From assembly GCA_023150935.1 (NCBI GenBank), contig JAKLJW010000028.1:1-64000 (forward strand): a DNA stretch of 64,000 nt, written 5' to 3'. Position numbers and translations under genes: made by a program. The stretch's first letter is position 1. The number at the start of each line of letters is the position of its first letter. This DNA comes from Candidatus Binatia bacterium. Lineage in GTDB: Bacteria > Desulfobacterota > Binatia > HRBIN30. Positions 34,211 through 42,402 of this stretch are shown here, in pieces. Below the pieces are notes generated by a model, which saw nothing but the letters and a program-made list of their open reading frames with translations, ran no database searches and was not told the DNA's origin.

Positions 34211-34885
34211 GTGAACGAGCGCGAACAGATCGTCGAGGCGCTGCGCTTGCTGACCGAGCGGTGCCCGCGACTGGTCGAGCTCTGCTACTGGGCGGGAACT
34301 TCGGCAATTGCCGTGGAAGAGCTGAATCACCGCCGATCCTTCGATCTCGATTTTCATACCTGCTCGGCGCTGGAGGATGTGAGGCCAATCCTCGCAGAGA
34401 TCCAGACCGCGTTTCGCGGCAAGGTCGCCGTCGTTCAGGCGCCCGATCGCTTCGGATCCGGCTTCCGCATCGTGCTCGCCTTGCCGGTTGGAGTGGACAT
34501 CACCCTGGAGGTGCTGTCGAACTTCGAAGACGTTTCCCCGGACGAGATCGTTGCCAGCCGTACGGTCCCTGCCGTCAAACGCGTCACCCTCCGCCGCTAC
34601 CTGGCGGACAAGATCCAGTGCGTGGCCGAAAGGGTCGAGGCGCGCGATCTGTTCGACATCGGGGCGGCATTGCAGGCACACCCCGAACTGGAGCCCTTCG
34701 TACGGGCGGTACTTCGGCGCCAGGATGCCCTCCTCCTGGCCGAAAGGCTCCTGTCGTGGAGCGACACGGACATCGAGAAGGACCTTGCGGCGTATCCTGA
34801 CGTCCCCGCACGGGCGGCCGCTGCCACCCGCGACCTGCTGCTCCGCTGGCTCAAAGAACAACCGCAGCGGAGGAATATGTCGTGA
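34211..34885 (+). CDS. AbiEii/AbiGii-like nucleotidyltransferase
   Basis: This 224-residue protein was taken from GTG 34211; an upstream start would read through the repeats. It shows the minimal nucleotidyltransferase motif of the AbiEii family: WAGTSAIAVEELNHRRSFDLDF (residues 27-48), where Asp45 and Asp47 would bind metal and nucleotide. RRYLADKIQCVAERVEARDLFDI (about 120-145) matches the family's Lys...RDxxD region. Characterised relatives are toxins that nucleotidylate RNA or tRNA in phage-defence toxin-antitoxin systems. The following gene overlaps it by four bases, giving a two-gene unit flanked by repeats. No AbiEi-type winged-helix antitoxin lies upstream. A defence role is inferred from the family only. 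Confidence 0.75.
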   Translation: MNEREQIVEALRLLTERCPRLVELCYWAGTSAIAVEELNHRRSFDLDFHTCSALEDVRPILAEIQTAFRGKVAVVQAPDRFGSGFRIVLALPVGVDITLEVLSNFEDVSPDEIVASRTVPAVKRVTLRRYLADKIQCVAERVEARDLFDIGAALQAHPELEPFVRAVLRRQDALLLAERLLSWSDTDIEKDLAAYPDVPARAAAATRDLLLRWLKEQPQRRNMS

Positions 34886-35175
34886 AGCGCACCTTCAGCT
34901 TCGCCACCAGCATGGGCTCAGTTTCGACGCGCCTTCCGGATGGCAGGACTGTGACCCTACCCGTGGTGCATGGCATCATGAAGCACCCGACGCCCGCGGC
35001 GCTGCCCGCACTGCTCGTCAACCCCGATGCCGCGCGCAAGTACACGGTAGAGGCCCTGCGTCACGCCGCGTGGCCGGTGTTGCGCCTGTTCCCCCCCGAG
35101 TGGCTGCGCGAGTGCCTCGACGACGCACGGCTGCAAGGACCGCGAAGAAAGGCCGTCCTGTTCTTGCTGCGCTGA
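34882..35175 (+). CDS. unknown small protein coupled to AbiEii-like gene
   Basis: This 97-residue protein starts at GTG 34882 inside the stop region of the AbiEii-like gene (GTGA overlap). I do not recognise a family. It begins KRTFSFATSMGSVSTRLPDG, has a Pro-rich middle, and ends in a basic helix-like tail (RRKAVLFLLR). It has no signal peptide or membrane helix. Position and coupling suggest an antitoxin or accessory partner, but the usual AbiE antitoxin precedes its toxin and is larger. The GC-rich palindromic repeat recurs immediately after its stop. Confidence 0.6.
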   Translation: MKRTFSFATSMGSVSTRLPDGRTVTLPVVHGIMKHPTPAALPALLVNPDAARKYTVEALRHAAWPVLRLFPPEWLRECLDDARLQGPRRKAVLFLLR

Positions 35176-35215
35176 CGCCCGCGGAGCGCGCGTTTCAGGG
35201 GCTGCCGGTCGGGAT
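35173..35215. repeat. downstream copy of GC-rich palindromic repeat
   Basis: ACGCCCGCGGAGCGCGCGTT, then CAGGGGCTGCCGGTC, matches the order seen in the repeats at 34035-34200. It overlaps the stop codon of the small gene. The AbiEii-like pair is thus bracketed by related sequence. Confidence 0.5.
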
Positions 35216-35296
35216 GCGCGGTTGTCATTGCCGGCGTTCGGCGATAAGTCCCGACCGTCCAGATCTGCGCCGCACGACTGGAGACGAGCGCCAACC

Positions 35297-37537
35297 ATGC
35301 CGACCAGGTACCGCATCTGTCCGCTGTGCGAGGCCACCTGCGGGCTCGCACTCACCGTCGAAGGGCGCGGCGTAACCGCCGTGCGGGGCGACGACGCCGA
35401 CGTGTTCAGCCACGGCTTCGTCTGCCCCAAGGGCGCCGCCCTGGCCGACCTCGACACCGATCCCGACCGCCTGCGCGAACCGCTCGTCCGCCGCGACGGC
35501 GTCCACGTGCCGGTATCGTGGGAAGACGCCTTCGCCGAGGTCGAACGTCGCCTGACGCCGATCGTGGCCGCGCACGGCACCAACGCCGTCGGCGCCTACG
35601 TCGGCAATCCCAACGCCCACAACCTCGCCCTGCTCACCTACGGACAGGTCTTCCTCCGGGCCCTGCGCACCCCCAACATTTTCAGTGCCAGCACCGTCGA
35701 TCAGATTCCGAAGCAGCTCGCCTGCGGACTCATGTTCGGCAGCTTTCTCAGTGTCCCCGTGCCCGATATCGACCGCACCGATCTGCTGGTCATCCTGGGC
35801 GCCAATCCGGTCGACTCCAACGGTAGCCTGTGGACGGTACCCGACTTTCCGGGCCGACTCCGCGCGCTCAGGCAGCGCGGCGGCCGCTGCGTCGTCGTCG
35901 ATCCGCGACGTACCCGCACCGCCGAGGCCGCCGGCGAACACGTCGCCATTCGTCCGGGTACCGACGCGCTGTTCCTGTTCGCCATCGTCAACACGCTGTT
36001 CGCCGAAGGCCTCGTGCGCCCGGGCTCGCTCGCCGACCTCGCCACCGGCAGCGACGCCGTGCGCACCGCCGCCGCCCCGTTCACCCCGGCAGCGGTGGCC
36101 GCGGCCTGCGGCATCTCAGCGGACACAACGCAACACCTCGCTCGGGACCTCGCCGCCGCCGAACGAGCTGTGGTCTACGGCCGTATCGGCACCTGCGCGC
36201 AGACCTTCGGCACGCTGGCGAGCTGGCTCGTGGACGTCATCAACATCCTCACCGGGCACCTCGATCGCCCGGGCGGCGCCATGTTCCCGCTCGCCCCGGC
36301 GTTTGCCGCCAACGCCGAGGGCGCATCCGGGAGCGGCCGCGGCGTCCGCATCGGTCGGCGCCACTCGCGGGTGCGCCGGGCACACGAGGTCATGGGCGAA
36401 CTCCCGACCGCCTGCCTCGCGGAAGAAATCGAAACTCCGGGCGAGGGGCAGATTCGGGCCCTCTTTACCGTCGCCGGCAACCCTGTACTGAGCACGCCGA
36501 ACGGCGCCCGTCTGGCGCGCGCCCTCGACCGGCTCGAATTGATGGTGAGCGTCGATATCTACCTCAACGAAACGACGCGCCACGCGGACATCGTACTGCC
36601 GGGATTATCGCCGCTCGAAACCGGTCATTACGATGTCGTTTTCCCGCAGCTCGCTTACCGCAACGCCGCGCGCTACTCCCCGCCGGTGTTTGCTCCGCCG
36701 TCTGGCCGGCCCACCGAATGGGAGATCCTCCTGCGCCTCGCCGGTATTGTCATGGGTCAGGGTGCCGGGGCCGATTTGCGGAGCCTCGATGACTTTGTGA
36801 TCGGCGCTCAGGTGCAACGCGCCGTCGACAACCCCCACTCGCCCGTGCACGCCCGCGATGCAGGGGACATTTTCGCCGCCCTTGCACCCCGGGTCGGCCC
36901 GGAACGGCTCGTCGACCTCGCCTTGCGTACAGGACCCTACGGCGACGCCTTTGGGGCGCGTCCAGGCGGCCTTTCGCTGGCTCGGCTGGAGGCCGAGCCG
37001 CACGGCGTCGACCTCGGCCCGCTCGCGCCGCGCCTGCCGGACCTGTTGCGCACCCCCTCGGGAAAGATCGAACTCGCCCCGCGGGCGATCATGGGCGACG
37101 TCGCGCGGTTGCGGGCCGCGCTGAGCGACGGCGGCGGCGAACGACCATTTCGCCTCGTCGGACGCCGGCACCTGCGCTCGAACAACTCCTGGATGCACAA
37201 TCTGCCGAGCCTGAGCGGCGGGCGTGACCGGTGCACCCTGCAAGTGAATCCGGCCGACGCCGGCCGTCTCGGACTCAGCGACGGCAGCCGGGCGCGGATT
37301 ACGTCGCGCGCCGGGAGCGTCGAGGCAGCCGTCGAAGTGACTGCGGCCATCATGCCCGGCGTGGTCAGTCTGCCGCACGGTTGGGGCCATCACCTCGACG
37401 GCACACGCCTGCGTCTGGCCGCCGTGCGCCCCGGAGTGAACAGCAACCTGCTCACCGACGAAGAGGCGCTCGATCCGATCTCCGGCAACGCCGTGCTCAA
37501 CGGCATTCCGGTCAGCGTCGAGGCGGCGGCGCGGTAG
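35297..37537 (+). CDS. molybdopterin oxidoreductase, formate dehydrogenase-like (FdhF/BisC family)
   Basis: This 746-residue protein starts at ATG 35297. The N-terminal [4Fe-4S] motif is CPLCEATC with a distal Cys in FVCPKG (C-x2-C-x3-C-x~31-C), unlike the His-containing motif of the island's enzymes. The core has TDLLVILGANPVDSNGS, VVDPRRTRTAEAAGEH and GTDALFLFAIVNTL. The C-terminal molybdopterin domain starts near residue 625 (RLVGRRHLRSNNSWMHNLP). The active-site region reads FSASTVDQIPKQ, so the Mo ligand is not an obvious Cys or Sec and true formate activity is doubtful. No Tat signal or partner subunit is adjacent. It is better called a formate-dehydrogenase-like oxidoreductase of unknown substrate. 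Confidence 0.85.
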   Translation: MPTRYRICPLCEATCGLALTVEGRGVTAVRGDDADVFSHGFVCPKGAALADLDTDPDRLREPLVRRDGVHVPVSWEDAFAEVERRLTPIVAAHGTNAVGAYVGNPNAHNLALLTYGQVFLRALRTPNIFSASTVDQIPKQLACGLMFGSFLSVPVPDIDRTDLLVILGANPVDSNGSLWTVPDFPGRLRALRQRGGRCVVVDPRRTRTAEAAGEHVAIRPGTDALFLFAIVNTLFAEGLVRPGSLADLATGSDAVRTAAAPFTPAAVAAACGISADTTQHLARDLAAAERAVVYGRIGTCAQTFGTLASWLVDVINILTGHLDRPGGAMFPLAPAFAANAEGASGSGRGVRIGRRHSRVRRAHEVMGELPTACLAEEIETPGEGQIRALFTVAGNPVLSTPNGARLARALDRLELMVSVDIYLNETTRHADIVLPGLSPLETGHYDVVFPQLAYRNAARYSPPVFAPPSGRPTEWEILLRLAGIVMGQGAGADLRSLDDFVIGAQVQRAVDNPHSPVHARDAGDIFAALAPRVGPERLVDLALRTGPYGDAFGARPGGLSLARLEAEPHGVDLGPLAPRLPDLLRTPSGKIELAPRAIMGDVARLRAALSDGGGERPFRLVGRRHLRSNNSWMHNLPSLSGGRDRCTLQVNPADAGRLGLSDGSRARITSRAGSVEAAVEVTAAIMPGVVSLPHGWGHHLDGTRLRLAAVRPGVNSNLLTDEEALDPISGNAVLNGIPVSVEAAAR

Positions 37538-37541
37538 TCCG

Positions 37542-39116
37542 GTGCGGAATCGCGGCGCACACGCAGAGCGAAGCGCGGGGTCGGCACTCGGAGCGGCGCC
37601 GAGCGGCGTCGTGACGGCCCCCGTGGTCTACGTTGCGCTGGCGAAGGCGGCGCTGAACCTCGCCGTCACACTCAACGACAACTACTTCCGCGACGAGTTT
37701 TACTACCTGGCCTGCGCCAGACGGCTGGCCTGGGGATATGTCGATCATCCGCCGCTCTCGATCGCCCTTCTCGCCACAAGCCGGACGCTGCTCGGCGACG
37801 GACTGGTGGCCATTCGGCTGCCGGCGATACTTGCCGGAGGCCTGGCCGTGATTCTGGTCGGGATCCTGACCCGCGCGATGGGCGGCGGGCGCACGGCCCA
37901 ATGGGTCGCCGCACTCGCCTTCGCCGTGATGGGTACGTCGCTGGTGTTTCCCAGCTACTTCTCGATGAACGTCTTCGATCAGGTGTTCTGGCTGCTCGCT
38001 GCGCTGATCGCGGCAGTCATTCTCGGCGGTGGCGAGGCGCGATTGTGGCTGCTCTTCGGCGTCGTCGTCGGCTTCGGTCTGCTGAACAAGCTCAGCATCG
38101 GCTTTTTCGTCTTCGGCTTGATGGTTGGACTCGCCCTGTCGCCAAGGAGGCGTCAGTTGCTGAGCCCATGGTTGTGGGCCGGTGGCATCACGGCGGCTGC
38201 GCTGCTGACTCCGCATCTCGTCTGGCAGGTCTCCAACGGCTTCCCGACCGCAGAGTTCATCCGCAATGCCCAGACTCTGAAGATCGTCGCGCAGCCGCCG
38301 CTTGCCTTCCTTGGCGCTCAGGTACTCCAGGCCAATCCGGCCACCCTGCCGCTCTGGCTCGGCGGCCTCGCCGCGCTTCTGCTGATGCCGTCGCTGCGCC
38401 CGTACCGGCCACTGGGGATCGCCTTCGTCGCCGTACTCGCCTTGTTCCTGTTCCAGCAGGCGAAGCCCTATTACCTCGCCCCCGCCTATCCGCCGTTGCT
38501 CGCCGCCGGCGCCATCGCGCTCGAACGCTGGCAGGCTCGACGACCCAGGGCGTTGATGGCGCCGGCAGCCGGCGTCGTCCTCGTCGCGGGCGGTGCGGTG
38601 ATCGCGCTGGCGAGTCTACCCATCCTGTCCCCGGCGGCCTACGAGCGCTTCGTCGACGCGATCGGCCTCGAGGTCCCGCAAGAGGAACGTCACGATCTCG
38701 GCCAGTTGCCGCAAATTCTCGCCGACCGTCACGGCTGGGAGAACCTCGCGATCAGCGTCGCCCGCGTGTACTCGGCGCTGCCACCGGAGGAGCGCTCGCG
38801 GGCCGTGATTCTCGCGGCCAACTATGGGCAAGCCGGCGCCCTGGAGTTCTACGCGCCGCGCTACGGGTTGCCGCCGGCGATCAGCGGCCATAACAACTAC
38901 TGGCTCTGGGGGCCGGGGCCGGCGACGGAAGAGGTCATCGTCACCATCGGGCTGCCGGCCCAAGATCTGCAGCCATACTGCCGCTCCGTCGAGCAGGCAG
39001 GCATCGTGGTTTCTCCGCACGCCGTGCCCCGGGAGAACAACCTGCCGGTGCTGGTCTGCCGAGGTTTGCGCATGCCGCCAACGCGGCTCTGGCCGTTCTT
39101 GAAGAGATACGTCTGA
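37542..39116 (+). CDS. membrane glycosyltransferase, GT39/ArnT-like
   Basis: This 524-residue integral membrane protein starts at GTG 37542, five bases after the previous stop. The motif NYFRDEFYYLACARRLAWGY carries the Asp-Glu pair used by dolichyl/undecaprenyl-phosphate mannosyl- and arabinosyltransferases, and YVDHPPLSIALLA follows as in ArnT-like (PMT_2) proteins. At least nine hydrophobic segments lie between about residues 25 and 365, for example VGFGLLNKLSIGFFVFGLMV, followed by a soluble ~150-residue C-terminal domain. It would transfer a sugar from a polyprenyl carrier to lipid A, lipid or protein outside the inner membrane. The acceptor is unknown. Confidence 0.85.
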   Translation: MRNRGAHAERSAGSALGAAPSGVVTAPVVYVALAKAALNLAVTLNDNYFRDEFYYLACARRLAWGYVDHPPLSIALLATSRTLLGDGLVAIRLPAILAGGLAVILVGILTRAMGGGRTAQWVAALAFAVMGTSLVFPSYFSMNVFDQVFWLLAALIAAVILGGGEARLWLLFGVVVGFGLLNKLSIGFFVFGLMVGLALSPRRRQLLSPWLWAGGITAAALLTPHLVWQVSNGFPTAEFIRNAQTLKIVAQPPLAFLGAQVLQANPATLPLWLGGLAALLLMPSLRPYRPLGIAFVAVLALFLFQQAKPYYLAPAYPPLLAAGAIALERWQARRPRALMAPAAGVVLVAGGAVIALASLPILSPAAYERFVDAIGLEVPQEERHDLGQLPQILADRHGWENLAISVARVYSALPPEERSRAVILAANYGQAGALEFYAPRYGLPPAISGHNNYWLWGPGPATEEVIVTIGLPAQDLQPYCRSVEQAGIVVSPHAVPRENNLPVLVCRGLRMPPTRLWPFLKRYV

Positions 39117-39132
39117 GTTCGCCGCTGGCCGT

Positions 39133-40359
39133 TCACGCCCGCGTCGCCGCCGATAATGCGAACACGCGATCCGCATTGGCACGCAGGATCGCGCGGCGTG
39201 CCTCCGGCCGCTTCTCCGTCACAATGAGGACCTTCGCCAGCGTGGCGGCCAGCGGGTAGAAGGGCCAATCGCTGCCGAACAGCAGCCGCTCGGTACCGAC
39301 CTGCGCAATGATCCGATCGAGTTGCGTGACACCCTGCCCGGTGATCTCCAGCCAGACGTTGGGATAGGTTCGCGACAGCTCCATGGCGTCGGCGACGTCG
39401 CGGGCGCCGGCATGTCCCATGACAAACTGAACGCGCGGAAACGCCCGCACGGCACCCACGTAGCGCCGGATGAGGGCGTACTTGCGCATGAACGTCGGTT
39501 CGATGCCGGATCGGCCGCCATGGAAGATGACGACGAGACCCAGTCGTTCGCACTCGGCATAGATCGGCATCATGTCCGGATCGTCAGGGAAGACGCGCTG
39601 CATCTCGGGATGGACCTTGAGGCCCTGCACCCCCTGAGCTGCCGCAGCCCGCAGGCGCTCGCGCCAACGTCCGTCCGACGGGTGCACCGAGGCAAACGGG
39701 GTCAGCCGGTTTCCGGCGTGGGCCGCACGGATCGCCGCCAGCCAACGCTCGGTCAGATCGTCGCCAAACGGCAGGCCGACCGCAATCGGCAGGATGTTCA
39801 CGCGCTCGCAGCCGATCGCGTCCATTTCCGCCAGCAGGTTCGGGATCGTGTGGGTTGCCGCGGCGTTACTGCCGAACAGGATCTGACCGCGGGCTTCGCG
39901 TTCGAGATCGTCGTGCATCTCCGGCGTAAAGGCACTGTTGATATAGACGTCGAGGTCGAGGCGACACCCGGGGTCGTGGCGGTCGCAATCGAGCATATAC
40001 TCGATGCGTGGGGTGCGCCTCATCAGGTCGATGTCCGGCGCGAACAGAAAGTTCATGCCGAGGTGGACGTGGAAGTCGACGAACCGCGGCAGGCCCGTCA
40101 CCTTGAGTTGCAGCAGCCCGTCGGAGTTGACCTCGAAATAAGGCAGGCTGGCAAGGCCGCGATAACCCTGCACGGTCAGGGGCCCGTAGGGGCCTTGCCC
40201 GGACGCGGCCGCCTCCGCCTCGATCTGCCGGTCCAAGGACACCGCATCTTCCGGCGTGTAGTCGCCGGAGCGGCCACACCCGGCAAACGCCGCCGCAGCC
40301 GCCCCGGCGAGCACTCGCAAACACTGGCGACGGTCGATTTCATTCATCTTCTTGCTCAT
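39133..40359 (-). CDS. amidohydrolase family protein (COG2159), predicted lipoprotein
   Basis: This 408-residue TIM-barrel metal hydrolase or decarboxylase starts at ATG 40359. The N-terminus DRRQCLRVLAGAAAAAFAGC combines a twin-Arg motif with a lipobox-like Cys near residue 28, so it may be a Tat-exported lipoprotein. Metal ligands are visible as FVDFHVHLG, VIFHGGRSG, QFVMGHAGARD and LLFGSDWPFYP, the COG2159 pattern shared with ACMSD-like decarboxylases. The long insert between strands (about 130-230) is typical. It is divergent from a methyltransferase gene across a 376-base gap with possible regulatory repeats. The reaction is not assignable. Confidence 0.83.
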   Translation of the reverse strand: MSKKMNEIDRRQCLRVLAGAAAAAFAGCGRSGDYTPEDAVSLDRQIEAEAAASGQGPYGPLTVQGYRGLASLPYFEVNSDGLLQLKVTGLPRFVDFHVHLGMNFLFAPDIDLMRRTPRIEYMLDCDRHDPGCRLDLDVYINSAFTPEMHDDLEREARGQILFGSNAAATHTIPNLLAEMDAIGCERVNILPIAVGLPFGDDLTERWLAAIRAAHAGNRLTPFASVHPSDGRWRERLRAAAAQGVQGLKVHPEMQRVFPDDPDMMPIYAECERLGLVVIFHGGRSGIEPTFMRKYALIRRYVGAVRAFPRVQFVMGHAGARDVADAMELSRTYPNVWLEITGQGVTQLDRIIAQVGTERLLFGSDWPFYPLAATLAKVLIVTEKRPEARRAILRANADRVFALSAATRA

Positions 40360-40423
40360 ACGGCCCCCGTCCGTCCCCCGGTTCGGCGGTCCGACACCTG
40401 CCGCCACGTCATTCCGGCGGATT

Positions 40424-40452
40424 AGGGTTTACCCCAATACGACTAAGGGTTT
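40424..40452. promoter_or_regulatory. AGGGTTT direct repeats, 22-bp phased
   Basis: AGGGTTT at 40424-40430 and 40446-40452, spaced 22 bp (two helical turns), inside the AT-rich patch about 65-95 bases before the divergent amidohydrolase start. Such phased direct repeats often bind response regulators. Confidence 0.4.
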
Positions 40453-40588
40453 TTCCTATCTTGTTAAGACCCGGCAATTCAAACTATTTTTCTGTCAGTT
40501 CTCAAATGTCTGGCGTTTGGAGCTTCCGGCCCGCTTGAGGACGCCTCCCCCGCGCCACGGTCGAGGCCTCCAGAGAGGGGGGCACTTA

Positions 40589-40618
40589 CGGGGTCTGCGC
40601 CGCAAGGCGCAGACCCCG
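40589..40618. repeat. perfect 13-bp hairpin with GCAA loop
   Basis: CGGGGTCTGCGCC and GGCGCAGACCCCG pair perfectly around GCAA, a stable GNRA tetraloop. It stands 118 bases before the methyltransferase start, not after any gene on that strand, so a REP-like element or structured 5' leader is more likely than a terminator. Confidence 0.65.
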
Positions 40619-40735
40619 TGCCGCGTTTGCGTCCCTCGCACGCTTGCAACCCTGCCTTTCGAGTGCGACATAGGCGAGACGCGTTGCCGGTGGGAGGATG
40701 CAGGCCGGAGAACGCCATCGGACCGCAACCGACGC

Positions 40736-41410
40736 ATGGCCAAAAGATTCACGACGGAGGCGGCCGCCGCCGAGGGACCGAACCGTTGGTTCTTCGATCT
40801 GTGGTCGCTGATTTACGATCTGCCGATCGTGCAGTGGGCCGCGTACCGGCCGGTCCACGACGCGGTGGTCAGCTCTTTGCGCCGTGGCCGCATACGACAG
40901 GTCCTCGACATCGGCTGTGGAACCGGACAACTCGCCACGCGTTTGCAGGAAGATCTGCCGGGGGTGCGGGTCGTCGGTTGCGATTTCTCGGCGGGTATGT
41001 TGGCGCGCGCCGCCGCCCGTAGTGGTCGCGTGCGCTGGGTGCGCGGCGACGCGGGGCGTCTGCCGTTCGACGACGGGAGCTTCGACGCCGTCGTATCGAC
41101 AGAGGCATTCCACTGGTTCCCGAATCAGCCCGCCGCGCTACGGGAGTTCCACCGGGTCCTGCGGCCCGGCGGTCGCCTGCTGCTCGCGCTGGTGAACACC
41201 CCGTCGACGACGATAAGCCACGCGGTGCGGGTAGCGTCTCGACTGCTCGGCGAACCGTTCTACTGGCCCAGCACCGCGCAGATGCGGCGCCGGGTGGAAT
41301 CCGCCGGCTTTCGCGTCGCTGGCCAGCGGCGGGTGTTCCGCCTGGCGGGTACGCTCATCTTCCCGCCGGTATTGACCGACGCTGTCCGCCCCGGCCGCCG
41401 GCGGCAGTAG
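40736..41410 (+). CDS. class I SAM-dependent methyltransferase (UbiE/BioC-like)
   Basis: This 224-residue protein starts at ATG 40736 with only a weak RBS. The SAM-binding motif I VLDIGCGTGQLATRL is near residue 60, motif II VVGCDFSAGMLARAA follows, then RGDAGRLPFDDGSFDAVVST and FHRVLRPGGRLLLAL. This is the methyltransferase-11 pattern. The C-terminus is short and basic. It is followed 15 bases later by a CobW-like GTPase. The substrate is unknown; small-molecule or quinone-type methylation is typical of the family. Confidence 0.85.
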   Translation: MAKRFTTEAAAAEGPNRWFFDLWSLIYDLPIVQWAAYRPVHDAVVSSLRRGRIRQVLDIGCGTGQLATRLQEDLPGVRVVGCDFSAGMLARAAARSGRVRWVRGDAGRLPFDDGSFDAVVSTEAFHWFPNQPAALREFHRVLRPGGRLLLALVNTPSTTISHAVRVASRLLGEPFYWPSTAQMRRRVESAGFRVAGQRRVFRLAGTLIFPPVLTDAVRPGRRRQ

Positions 41411-41425
41411 GGGCGTCCCGCAGCG

Positions 41426-42331
41426 ATGGCCGCCGCAGGTCCCCCGGCGCCGCGGCAGATCGCTGCGCTGATCGTTTCGGGTTTCCTCGGTTCGGGGAAG
41501 ACGACCCTCGTCCGTGCTCTGCTCGGCGATGCGCGTCGGCGCGGACTGCGAATGGCCGTCGTGTCGAACGAGTTCGGCGATCTCGGAATCGACGGCGCGC
41601 TGCTCGGCGACAGCCCCGCCGCCTTCGTCGAGCTCGAGGGCGGGTGCGTGTGTTGCCAGTTGTCCAACGAGCTGCGGGATACGCTCGAAATGCTGCGCCG
41701 CGAGGTCAATCCCGAGCAGATCGTCGTCGAGACCTCGGGAGTGGCCCTCCCCGGCCAAACGCAGGTCACCTTCTGGCGCGAGCCGATTAACGCATGGGTC
41801 GGCGACGACGTCGCCCTGGTCGTCGTCAACGCCGAACAGGTGTTCCACGACCGCGACCTCGAAGGCACGTTTGTCGATCAGGTCACCTCCGCGGATCTGT
41901 TGCTGCTCAACAAGATCGATTTGATACCGCCCGATGCACTGGGTACCGTCGAAGCCCGGCTGCGCGCCATCGAACCCGAGACACCGATCCTGCACGCACA
42001 ATACGGCGACGTCGATCCGGCGGTGTTGTTCCCGCCGGACGTGGACGGTCTTCGTGCGCAACGCCGTGGGGCCGCGGATTTCTCCCCTCGTCACGGGCAC
42101 GAGCGCTTCACGAGCCGCGAGGTCGCCGTCGAGGACGGCATCGACCCGGCGGTCCTGCTCGACCGTTTGCGGTCGCTCGGTGCTTTGCGGCTGAAGGGCT
42201 TCGTTTCGACACGTGCGGGAGTGCGACTGGTTCAGGGCGTGGCCAACCGGATCGAGATCGGGTCACCGCCCGGTCCGGTGCGACCCGATCTGCTCGGTCG
42301 CGTCGTGTTGATCGAGCGCGTCAGGGAGTAG
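41426..42331 (+). CDS. CobW/COG0523-family GTP-binding metallochaperone
   Basis: This 301-residue GTPase is predicted to deliver a metal, often zinc, to a client protein. The Walker A is GFLGSGKTT near residue 19, the metal-binding CxCC is GGCVCCQLSNEL near residue 73, ETSG lies in the next strand, and the guanine-specificity motif is NKIDL. A shorter CobW C-terminal domain starts near residue 220 with HERFTSREV. The usual His-rich tract is absent. It is flanked by the methyltransferase and an MFS exporter. No zinc-uptake-regulator box was recognised upstream. Confidence 0.9.
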   Translation: MAAAGPPAPRQIAALIVSGFLGSGKTTLVRALLGDARRRGLRMAVVSNEFGDLGIDGALLGDSPAAFVELEGGCVCCQLSNELRDTLEMLRREVNPEQIVVETSGVALPGQTQVTFWREPINAWVGDDVALVVVNAEQVFHDRDLEGTFVDQVTSADLLLLNKIDLIPPDALGTVEARLRAIEPETPILHAQYGDVDPAVLFPPDVDGLRAQRRGAADFSPRHGHERFTSREVAVEDGIDPAVLLDRLRSLGALRLKGFVSTRAGVRLVQGVANRIEIGSPPGPVRPDLLGRVVLIERVRE

Positions 42332-42402
42332 GGATCGATGGAGCGACCGATTCGCGCCCGGTGCGCGGGGCGTTGTTGCGTCGAAGTCGAGGGGTGCTGC
42401 CG

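Larger units (their letters stand above)
40360..40735. promoter_or_regulatory. 376-base intergenic with regulatory-looking signals
   Basis: There is no gene here. It contains AGGGTTT direct repeats at 40424 and 40446, an unusually AT-rich patch (about 40421-40510), and a perfect 13-bp hairpin (40589-40618). On the plus strand TTGTTA near 40461 and TATTTT near 40485 form a poor promoter-like pair. Confidence 0.45.

Noticed and set aside
35297..37537. Genuine formate dehydrogenase (fdhF)
   Set aside because: The overall fold matches, but no Sec/Cys ligand with the adjacent catalytic His could be identified, and no Fe-S or diaphorase partner is adjacent.
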